Shown piece by piece: positions 1 through 6,422 of a stretch of DNA of 9,486 nucleotides. Numbering within the stretch: the stretch's first letter is position 1; each line of letters starts with the position of its first letter. The translations under genes were made by a program, and so were the position numbers. The notes under the pieces were generated by a model that was not told the DNA's origin, ran no database searches, and saw nothing but the letters and a program-made list of their open reading frames with translations. This DNA comes from JAQBGV01 sp032128395 (lineage in GTDB: Bacteria > Planctomycetota > UBA8108 > UBA1146): NCBI GenBank assembly GCA_032128395.1, contig JAQBGV010000175.1:1-9486 (forward strand), given 5' to 3'.

Positions 1-3000
1 CACGGTGTGCCCATCGCCATCCCCGCTCTCGAGGGCGAGGGTCAGCGCGAGGGTCTCCCTGCAGATCCGCTCCTCGTGGGCGGCGGCGGCGGTGAGCACC
101 CCCTCGTCGCCGGTGACGTACAGGTCGATCCTCTGCTCGTACCGCAGATCGAGGTCCTTGCGGAGCTGCTGAACGTGGTGCACGAGTTCGTTCGCGATGC
201 CCTCCTTGCGAAGGTCCTCCGTGATCTCGGTGTGGAGGACGATCACTCCCACGCGCCCCTGCGCTGCGGTCCACCCCTCGCGGGCGTGGACCTCGACCTG
301 GACATCCTCTGCGGTGAGAACGACTTCTCGGCCGTCGGGGAGGACGATGGGAGCCTCGCCATCCTCCTCGAGCGAGCGGAGGAGCGCCGCGGGGCTCGCA
401 TAGGCGCGGAGCTCCTTCTGGATCACCGGCGCGTCCTTCCCGAACTTCGGCCCGATCGTACGGAAGTTGGCCTTCACTTCGTAGCGGACGTACTCATCGG
501 CGTGCTCGAGGAAGTGCACGCTCTTCACATTCAACTCTTCCTCGATCAGCGAAGTGCACTCGGCGATCGCGGCGGGGGCATCGCTCCGAGCGAGGATCAG
601 CTCGACCCGGTCGAGGGGCTGGCGCACTTTGATCTTCGCCTGAGCTCGAGCCGCACGACCGAGAGAGGTGACCTCGCGCACCATCGCCATCCGATCGGAG
701 AGCGCCAGGTCGACGAACCGCGTCTCCGGTTCGGGGTACTCGGTGAGGTGGACCGATTCGGGAAACTCCTCGTCGTCGGCACCGCGACTCCCGACCAGGT
801 TCTGATAGAGCGTCTCGGTGATGAACGGGACGAATGGGGCGGCGAGTCCGGTCACGGTCACCAGGCAGTGATACAGGGTCGCGTACGCGGCGTTCTTGTC
901 GGGGGTGAGCCCCTCCGCCCAGAACCGATCCCGGCTGCGCCGGACGTACCAGTTCGACAGCGCATCGACGAAGTCGTTCAATCCGCTCGCGGCGGGAAAA
1001 TTCTCGAGCCGATCGAGGCGGGCCCGCACTTCGGCGACGGTGCGATGCAGCTCCGACAAGATCCACCGGTCGAGTTCGGTCAGCGCGAGGTCATCGCCGG
1101 GCGTCCCTGCGAGGTCTCCCCGCGGTCGCCAACCGTCGATGTTCGCGTAGATCGTGAAGAAGCTGTAGACGTTCCAGAGTCGGATCAGGAACTCGCGCTG
1201 CCCGTCGGCGATCGCCTGCTCCTGGAACCGGACGCTCGTCCACGGCGGCTGCTGGCTGAAGAAGAGCCAGCGCATCGCGTCCGAACCCTCGTTCTCGAAG
1301 ATGTACTCGGGAGTGCGATAGTTCTTGAGCCTCTTCGACATCTTGAGGCCGTCCTCGCCGAGGACGTGCCCGAGAACGATGCAGCTCTCGAACGGATGCG
1401 GCCAGCGGGACGGAAGGTCAGCCGGGACGCGAGGATCCCCGCGCGCGACCCCCGCTTCGCCGAACAGAAGGGTCGAGATCGAGAGGAGCGCGTAGAACCA
1501 CCCGCGGGTCTGGTCGATCGCCTCGGAGATGAACTGCGCGGGGAACTGCTCGACGAACTTCTCGCGGTTCTTGTGCGGGAACCCCCACTGGGCGAACGGC
1601 ATGCTCCCCGCGTCGAACCAGCAGTCGATCACGTCGCGCACGCGATGCATCCGGGCCCCTCTAGCGAACGGGGAGTCATAGTGGATGGCATCGATCCAAG
1701 GCCGATGAATCTTGAGGTTCTCATCGAGGTCGGGATCCGCAACCCTCGCCTCGGCCCATACCTCGGTCCCCTCGACTCCCGGCTTCGAGAGGAGTTCGTC
1801 GTAGGACTCGACCGCCTCCATCTGCCCGGTGGTCTCGCAGACCCAGACGGGGAGCGGGGTCCCCCAGAACCGCTCGCGTGACAGAGTCCAGTCGACGTTC
1901 GTCTCGAGGTATTTCCCGAAGCGACCGTCGCGGATGTGCTCGGGGAGCCATGTGATCTCGGCGTTGTTCGCGCTCATCTCTCGAACGAAGTTCGTGGTGC
2001 GGATGAACCAACTGCGCCGTGGGTACTGGATCAGCGCATCCTGGTCGGAACGCGGGCAGAACGGGTAGTCGTGCCGGTACTGTTCGCGGTGGTAGAGGCG
2101 CCCGGAATCGCGCAAGTTGCGGATCAGTTCCTTGTCCGCGTCCTTCACCCACTGACCTTGGAACTCGGGGAGATCGGCGGTGAACGTCCCGTCGGGGGCG
2201 ACGGCGTTGAGCAGGGGAACGTCGGAAGGCTCGGCGAACCGCTTGCGCTCCGCCATCAATACATCGTGGTCCACCTCGCCGAACGCCGGGGCTTGGTGCA
2301 CGACGCCGGTGCCCGAATCGGTGGTGACGAAGTCGGCAGCCACCACCCGCCACCCGACGAAGTCTGCACCGCCGCTCGAGAGCGGCGCTTTCGTCTCGCC
2401 GAGCGTGCGCGTGTAGATGTCGAAGGGGGGCTCGTACCTGACCCCGACGAGATTGCAGCCGCGCCGGCGCTCGACTACGACGAGCGAGCGCTTCCCCTTC
2501 TCCGCGACCTGTTCGAGAAGATCGGCGGCGACGATGAGACGCTCCCCGGTCTCCTCATCTCGCGCGACGACGTAGTCGAGTTCGGGGTGGACTGCGCAGA
2601 AGTGGTTCGAAGGAAGGGTCCACGGGGTGGTCGTCCACACGAGGAGCGAGGTGCCATCTTCATCGAGGAGCGGCATCCGCACGTAGACGCTCGGGTCATC
2701 GACGGTCCGGTACCCCTCGCCGACCTCGCCGGCGGAGAGCCCCGTCCCCCCCTGTGCCCACCACCAGACGATCTTGTCACCCTGATAGAGGAGTCCGCCC
2801 TCGAAGAGGCGCTTGAGTGCCCACCACACGCTCTCGACGTAGTACTGATGGTAGGTCGCGTAGGGACTCTCGAGATCGACCCAGAAGCCGAGACTCCGCG
2901 TCAGCGCCTCCCACTCCTTCGTGTACTTGAAGACCGACTCCTGGCAGCGGCGGATGAACGGCTCGATGCCGTACTCCTCGATCTGCTCCTTCGTCGTGAT

Positions 3001-3327
3001 CCCGAGTTCCTTCTGGACCTCGATCTCGACCGGGAGTCCGTGGGTGTCCCACCCCGCCTTTCGCTCGCAGAGTTTCCCCCGCATCGTCTGGTAGCGCGGG
3101 AAGAGATCCTTCATCGCCCGGGTGAGACAGTGCCCCGGATGTGGCATCCCGTTCGCGGTCGGGGGGCCTTCGTAGAAGACGTAGCGCTCGGCTCCCTGGC
3201 GCTGCTCGAGGGACCGTCGATAGATGTCGCGCTGGTCCCAGAAAGCCTGGACCGCCGCTTCCTGCGCAGGGAATTCGGGCTTCCCGGGGACGTCCCGGAA
3301 TCGGGGTGCATCGTTCGGTGGGGTCAT
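1..3327 (-). CDS. ileS: Isoleucyl-tRNA synthetase, type 2 (C-terminus beyond left edge)
   Basis: Charges tRNA-Ile with isoleucine in the cytoplasm. The reading frame is open for 1109 codons from an ATG at 3327 to the window edge, with no internal stop. Visible in order: the HIGH-box variant HPGH (residues 63-66) after GPPTANG, the editing-domain blocks TTTPWTLPSN (232-241) and GTGVVHQAPAFGEVD (339-353), DVIDCWFDAGSMPFAQ (565-580), KMSKR (662-666) within KMSKRLKN, and the anticodon-binding block NWYVRRSRDRFW starting near 792. KMSKR followed by LKN and the long C-terminal part (DUF5915-like region) mark the eukaryote/archaeal-like type 2 enzyme, not the E. coli type. No C-x-x-C zinc knuckle is seen before DVIDCWFD, as in some other bacterial type 2 enzymes. 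The Shine-Dalgarno is weak (GGA about 5 nt upstream). The 119 nt upstream contain a TATCAT box (3395-3400) without a good -35, so it is probably read with the upstream minus-strand genes. Confidence 0.96.
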   Translation of the reverse strand, partial: MTPPNDAPRFRDVPGKPEFPAQEAAVQAFWDQRDIYRRSLEQRQGAERYVFYEGPPTANGMPHPGHCLTRAMKDLFPRYQTMRGKLCERKAGWDTHGLPVEIEVQKELGITTKEQIEEYGIEPFIRRCQESVFKYTKEWEALTRSLGFWVDLESPYATYHQYYVESVWWALKRLFEGGLLYQGDKIVWWWAQGGTGLSAGEVGEGYRTVDDPSVYVRMPLLDEDGTSLLVWTTTPWTLPSNHFCAVHPELDYVVARDEETGERLIVAADLLEQVAEKGKRSLVVVERRRGCNLVGVRYEPPFDIYTRTLGETKAPLSSGGADFVGWRVVAADFVTTDSGTGVVHQAPAFGEVDHDVLMAERKRFAEPSDVPLLNAVAPDGTFTADLPEFQGQWVKDADKELIRNLRDSGRLYHREQYRHDYPFCPRSDQDALIQYPRRSWFIRTTNFVREMSANNAEITWLPEHIRDGRFGKYLETNVDWTLSRERFWGTPLPVWVCETTGQMEAVESYDELLSKPGVEGTEVWAEARVADPDLDENLKIHRPWIDAIHYDSPFARGARMHRVRDVIDCWFDAGSMPFAQWGFPHKNREKFVEQFPAQFISEAIDQTRGWFYALLSISTLLFGEAGVARGDPRVPADLPSRWPHPFESCIVLGHVLGEDGLKMSKRLKNYRTPEYIFENEGSDAMRWLFFSQQPPWTSVRFQEQAIADGQREFLIRLWNVYSFFTIYANIDGWRPRGDLAGTPGDDLALTELDRWILSELHRTVAEVRARLDRLENFPAASGLNDFVDALSNWYVRRSRDRFWAEGLTPDKNAAYATLYHCLVTVTGLAAPFVPFITETLYQNLVGSRGADDEEFPESVHLTEYPEPETRFVDLALSDRMAMVREVTSLGRAARAQAKIKVRQPLDRVELILARSDAPAAIAECTSLIEEELNVKSVHFLEHADEYVRYEVKANFRTIGPKFGKDAPVIQKELRAYASPAALLRSLEEDGEAPIVLPDGREVVLTAEDVQVEVHAREGWTAAQGRVGVIVLHTEITEDLRKEGIANELVHHVQQLRKDLDLRYEQRIDLYVTGDEGVLTAAAAHEERICRETLALTLALESGDGDGHTV

Positions 3328-3446
3328 TCGGTCCGGTCTCAATTCGGTGAGATGAAAGCCTGCGCGCTCACGATCAGTGCCGCACGAGGACCGCATGATA
3401 ACAAGAGCCTGCCGCTCCCGGACCAGTTCGTGTTCCCGCTCGCTCC

Positions 3447-4094
3447 TCACTCCTCGAACTGAAGCATCACCTGGATCCGTTCAGTGAAGCGATCGGGCCT
3501 CTCGACCGGTCCCTCGAAGTGGATCACCTGCGCCGAGAATCGCGCAACGAGAGGAGGAGAGCCTTCGGGGAGTTCGAGCGGAATCGCAGTCCCCCAGGTC
3601 CCCGCCACCCATGCCGGCAGTCTCGCGTCCGGGTCGTCCCCACCGATCCCGAGCACCAGGAAGGCGGACTCTTTCCCCGCCTCGTCCCGGATCACGGAGA
3701 TCGACCCGACCCAGAAGATCTCGGAGTTCCCGATGTGAATCCTCCCGACCCCCTCGCGCCAGAGCGTCACCAACTCGGAACCGGGGAGCAGCGCCGGGAT
3801 GATCTGGTCCGGCCGGAGGAAGGAGTCGACCGGCACTTCCCGGAGCGTGATCGGGACTACCTCGCCCGGGTACTGCCCGGCGACGAGTCCCGGATCCGAG
3901 TCATCGAGCGGGAGGAGGAGCGGAAGCGCGAGCGAACGGTCATCGAGTTTGAGCTGCACCCCGGGGACATCCCCCTGGATATCGAAGAAGAGCGCGACCT
4001 CGACCAGGTCGGGCGATCCGGTGAACCGGATCGTCACTCCGAGGCCGACGAGCAGGAGTGCCAGCAGGGTCGCGACCATCGCCCTTGCGATCAA
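3447..4094 (-). CDS. Unknown membrane-anchored protein between mraY and ileS
   Basis: I do not recognise this family. The protein is about 215 residues with one N-terminal hydrophobic segment (VATLLALLLVGLGVTI) after a short positively charged start (MIARAM), so it is probably anchored in the inner membrane with the rest outside; an uncleaved signal is more likely than a cleaved one. The remainder is beta-rich and acidic, with no cysteine or obvious catalytic motif. I chose the TTG at 4094 because GGAGG (4100-4104) sits 5 nt upstream; the GTG at 4121 has no ribosome-binding site, and an ATG lies at 4079. If the mraY frameshift is corrected, mraY ends at 4155, 60 nt before this start and in the same reading frame. 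That spacing and the shared strand suggest co-transcription with mraY, but this alone does not show a role in cell-wall synthesis. Confidence 0.75.
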   Translation of the reverse strand: MIARAMVATLLALLLVGLGVTIRFTGSPDLVEVALFFDIQGDVPGVQLKLDDRSLALPLLLPLDDSDPGLVAGQYPGEVVPITLREVPVDSFLRPDQIIPALLPGSELVTLWREGVGRIHIGNSEIFWVGSISVIRDEAGKESAFLVLGIGGDDPDARLPAWVAGTWGTAIPLELPEGSPPLVARFSAQVIHFEGPVERPDRFTERIQVMLQFEE

Positions 4095-4099
4095 CGGGT

Positions 4100-4104
4100 C
4101 CTCC
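4100..4104 (-). promoter_or_regulatory. Shine-Dalgarno that decides a TTG start
   Basis: The minus strand reads GGAGG, then ACCCG, then TTG. This is a consensus ribosome-binding site at normal spacing, and it favours TTG at 4094 over the unsupported GTG at 4121 for the unknown protein. Confidence 0.6.
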
Positions 4105-4154
4105 GTCGCAGCTCGTGGCACCAGAGTGGGTGGATCACGTGGCTCGTCTCCATC

Positions 4155-5244
4155 TCACCGGACCTTCAGGAAGATGACGATCGCCAGAGGTGCGAGGAGA
4201 CCCTGGACGATCATGAACCTGACGAGCACCTGAGGGGGCCGACCAGCCGAGATTCTTTCTGGCGTGGTCGTGCAGCGGGAACCGGATCTCCCGCAGGATC
4301 CCGATCCGGAAGAACCGCAGCAGCGCGACCTTCACCAGTCCGGTCCCCCCGTTGGCGAGCACGATCCCCGCCACGACCGGCAGGAGGAAGATGTTCCCGC
4401 TCGCGAGCACGAACACGCCGAGCAGGAGCCCGAGCGGTCGCGACCCCGCGTCCCCCATCAGCAGGGCGGAGGGGAGAGCGTTGTACCAGAGATAGGCGCT
4501 GAGCACCCCGAGGAGTGAGAACGCCATGATCCCCCAGTGGGCAGCATCGTCGTAGAAGGGGATCAGCAGGTATTCGGCGATCTCCCGATGTCCGACGACG
4601 CCGTACAAGATCGCCCCGAGGTAGAGGAATGCGAGCGAGAGCAGGCTCCCCGAGAGACCGTCGACCCCATCGCTGCAGTTGGTCGCGTTGATCGAGAGCC
4701 AGAGCACGACCGTCCCGATCGGCCACGAGACCGAGGCGGGGACGAGGAAGGGCGCGAGGAGTTCGGCTCCGGTGGTCGGTTCGATCATCTTCGGCGCCCA
4801 GAACGGGACCCAGACCTCGACCGGCTCGACCCCGAGGACGAGCGCTGCCGCCGCGAATGCGATCCCGAGATCGAGCGTCGCCTTTCGATACTCCCCCCAG
4901 GGTTGGCCGGCGCGATCATCGAGAAACCCGGTGATCGCGGCCGCCAGGACCGCCCCGTAGACGGCGAGGTGAGCCCCGCAGAAGGGAACGACGATGACGC
5001 ATACGAGGAGGTAGGCCGGGATGAAGAGGATCCCCGCCCCGGTCGGCTTGCCGATCGAGGCTTCCCCCCCCACGGCGTCGGGACGCCCGCGGTCTTTCGG
5101 AAGCAGGGCGCGCCACCGCGGGGAGAGGCAGATGAGGGTCGCGAGGCCGCCGAGGAGCACCCCGAGAGCGGAGAGCGTCAGTCGGGAGGAGAAGAGGCGC
5201 AGTGGCCCCCATAGGTCGGAGTACTGGCCGAGCCAGTCGAGCAC
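4155..5244 (-). CDS. mraY: Phospho-N-acetylmuramoyl-pentapeptide-transferase, frame broken near its 3' end
   Basis: Transfers phospho-MurNAc-pentapeptide from UDP to undecaprenyl phosphate, giving lipid I, in the inner membrane. With one base removed in the C5 run at 4234-4238 it is 362 residues, the normal MraY length (about 360). Motifs: GKPTGAGI (66-73), catalytic pair D109-D110 in GFLDD, NATNCSDGVDGLSG (186-199), catalytic D265 in LLMGDAGS, and a histidine motif PLHDH (323-327) where most MraY have HHH. About ten hydrophobic segments are visible. The corrected end, SAPQVLVRF then a last membrane helix ending LKVR, matches the E. coli end (PEPRVIVRF ... LKVR). Uncorrected, the frame runs on to 4135 with a charged nonsense tail. 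I chose GTG 5244 because translation then begins MLDWLGQY as in MraY, with GGAGGA (5255-5260) 10 nt upstream; a GTG at 5286 is the alternative. It is not in a dcw cluster here. Confidence 0.88.
4234..4238 (-). other. mraY: Frameshift site in mraY (C5 run)
   Basis: The minus strand reads TCG GCC CCC TCA GGT. Removing one C gives TCG GCC CCT CAG GTG (S-A-P-Q-V), which restores the conserved MraY C-terminus. The shift is seen directly. Whether it is an assembly error, a real mutation, or a CCC-T site where tRNA-Pro slips +1 cannot be told from the sequence. Confidence 0.85.
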
Positions 5245-6137
5245 GTGGTTCGATTCCTCCCCGGCCCGCGGGTCGCGGGTGAGCACGGCCGGCGGAGTAT
5301 ACCCGTATCGCCTAGCGGCACGATCGAAACGGGTCGATCAACCGTCGGCGCGCGTGGTCGGCTCGGGGGAGGGTCGCCTTCTCCCTTCGCGCCCTCCTTT
5401 TTCTCCTCGGGCTTCTCGTTGGCCTTCTCGATCGCCTCGCGACGGGCGTTCTCGGCGGAGAGGTACTGCACCTTCATCCCGTACGGCCTCGGCGTCGCTT
5501 CCGCGATCGGCTGACCGGCGACAACGGCATTGAGCGCCTCCATCAGATATTCGCGCCGCTCCTTCTTGCGTCCCCAGATGTCGTCGTCGATCGCCCCGAA
5601 GAACACCACCTTCCCCTCGTGGATCACCATGAGGGTCGGCGTGATCGACACCGAGAGCATCTCCCCGAGCGTGCCCGCCGGATCGAGGAGGATCGGATGC
5701 GGCGTGTGTCGCTCCTCGAGGAATTTCTGGACCTTGACGGGGTGGGAGATCGGCAAGAAGGATGAGTCGATCGCAAACCACACCACTCCTTTTTGCTGAT
5801 AGGTGCGCGAGATCGAAGGGATGTTCACCTTCTGGTAGTGCCGCTTCGTGAAGGGACAGACGATGCTCATCCACTCGAGCACGATCGTCTTGTCGGCGTG
5901 GTCCGCGAGGCGGTACTCGGTCCCCTCGGAGTCCTTCAGTACGTAGTTCAGCGCCGACTCGGGGATCGGCTGCCCGATCCACCCTTCGGGGGAGGTCGGG
6001 AGTTCGGGGGCGACGGCCGGGGGCGAATCGGGGATCGGAGCGGGGGGAGCGGGGGGCTCCTGGGCGATGAGCCCCAGGGGCGAGAGGAGCAGGGCGATGA
6101 TCGTCAGCGACGACAGGAGTGGCGGGGAGGGGAGCAT
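5178..6137 (-). CDS. Exported single-cysteine redoxin (thioredoxin/AhpC-like fold)
   Basis: The start is ATG 6137 with GGAG (6145-6148) 7 nt upstream. Residues 1-25 are a signal peptide, with a likely cut after GLIA, followed by a proline-rich linker (28-50). The redoxin domain spans about 51-226: IVLEWMSIVCPFTKRHY (C94), GVVWFAIDSS (117-126), the cis-proline loop SITPT (P167) and GAIDD (181-185), then PYGMKVQY. This matches exported redoxins with a CPF-x-KHY box; those I recall often have a cysteine in the PYG block, but here it is M221, so C94 is the only cysteine of the domain. It probably acts as a peroxidase-like or thiol-reactive protein outside the cytoplasmic membrane; the substrate is unknown. 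The lysine/glutamate tail ends near residue 258. Beyond that the frame is rich in R/P/S with rare codons (CTA, ATA, TCA, AGG) and overlaps mraY by 67 nt. One extra C at 5365-5369 would instead end the protein at 5338-5340. Confidence 0.88.
   Translation of the reverse strand: MLPSPPLLSSLTIIALLLSPLGLIAQEPPAPPAPIPDSPPAVAPELPTSPEGWIGQPIPESALNYVLKDSEGTEYRLADHADKTIVLEWMSIVCPFTKRHYQKVNIPSISRTYQQKGVVWFAIDSSFLPISHPVKVQKFLEERHTPHPILLDPAGTLGEMLSVSITPTLMVIHEGKVVFFGAIDDDIWGRKKERREYLMEALNAVVAGQPIAEATPRPYGMKVQYLSAENARREAIEKANEKPEEKKEGAKGEGDPPPSRPRAPTVDRPVSIVPLGDTGILRRPCSPATRGPGRNRTTCSTGSASTPTYGGHCASSPPD
5296..5301 (-). promoter_or_regulatory. Possible -10 box for mraY
   Basis: The minus strand has TATACT, five of six matches to the -10 consensus, placing a start about 45 nt before GTG 5244. 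No convincing -35 hexamer lies at 16-18 nt. It would be a normal intergenic promoter if the redoxin really stops at 5338. Confidence 0.3.
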
Positions 6138-6173
6138 CGAGGATCTCCGGAGCTGGGTTCGGCGGGTCGGATC

Positions 6174-6195
6174 GGTCGAGGGACTCGCCTCGATC
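6174..6195 (-). repeat. Hairpin in the leader of the redoxin operon
   Basis: Arms 6174-6181 and 6188-6195 pair over 8 bp with one G-U pair, around a 6-nt loop. The core TCGAGG/CCTCGA is perfect. It lies just downstream of the predicted start of the minus-strand transcript and about 37 nt before the redoxin ATG. It could stabilise the message or bind a regulator; no U-tract follows, so it is not a terminator. Confidence 0.4.
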
Positions 6196-6211
6196 CGGGT
6201 CAGGGACCTCG

Positions 6212-6240
6212 ATCCTATCCACTCAGGGGGAGTCGGCCAA
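6212..6240 (-). promoter_or_regulatory. Sigma-70-type promoter of the leftward operon
   Basis: The minus strand carries TTGGCC (6235-6240), a 17-nt spacer and TAGGAT (6212-6217). Each hexamer matches four of six consensus bases and the spacing is ideal. Transcription would start near 6205, giving a leader of about 68 nt before the redoxin and probably serving the genes downstream of it. Confidence 0.5.
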
Positions 6241-6329
6241 CGAGGGTGAAAACTTCTCTGTGGGGCGCGTCCCGAAGTCGGGCGACAACGGGGTACTTGA
6301 GATCGACCCCACCTCCGGCACTCCTGCAA

Positions 6330-6360
6330 CCAGCCGGCCCACTCTGCACCGGCCGGCTGG
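6330..6360. repeat. 10-bp perfect inverted repeat, candidate operator
   Basis: CCAGCCGGCC (6330-6339) and GGCCGGCTGG (6351-6360) are exact reverse complements around an 11-nt spacer. The right arm ends about 20 bp before the predicted -10 box of the TPR gene, over the -35 position. No T-run flanks it on either strand and it lies between divergent genes, so a terminator is unlikely. A dimeric regulator site is the simplest reading. Confidence 0.6.
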
Positions 6361-6377
6361 GACCAGGACTTGCCGCA

Positions 6378-6386
6378 TGCTACGAT
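6378..6386 (+). promoter_or_regulatory. Extended -10 promoter of the TPR/ferredoxin genes
   Basis: TGC TACGAT fits an extended -10 element (TGn plus a TATAAT-like hexamer). The -35 region is poor, as is common with extended -10 promoters, and coincides with the right arm of the inverted repeat. Transcription would start near 6393, about 30 nt before ATG 6423. Confidence 0.4.
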
Positions 6387-6422
6387 GCTGCGCCCAAATC
6401 CGACCCGAAAGGCGAGATCGCC

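Noticed and set aside
3328..3446. T-box or other riboswitch before ileS
   Set aside because: 119 nt is too short for a typical T-box, and no specifier loop or T-box sequence is visible.
7..3462. Two long plus-strand open frames (7-1881 and 1936-3462)
   Set aside because: They are antisense to the continuous, motif-rich ileS frame. Long antisense frames are expected in GC-rich DNA.
6330..6360. The inverted repeat as a terminator
   Set aside because: No T-run follows on either strand and the flanking genes point away from it.
5793..6422. Upstream extension of the TPR gene frame on the plus strand
   Set aside because: It is antisense to the redoxin, has no family likeness, and would bury the signal peptide that starts at ATG 6423.
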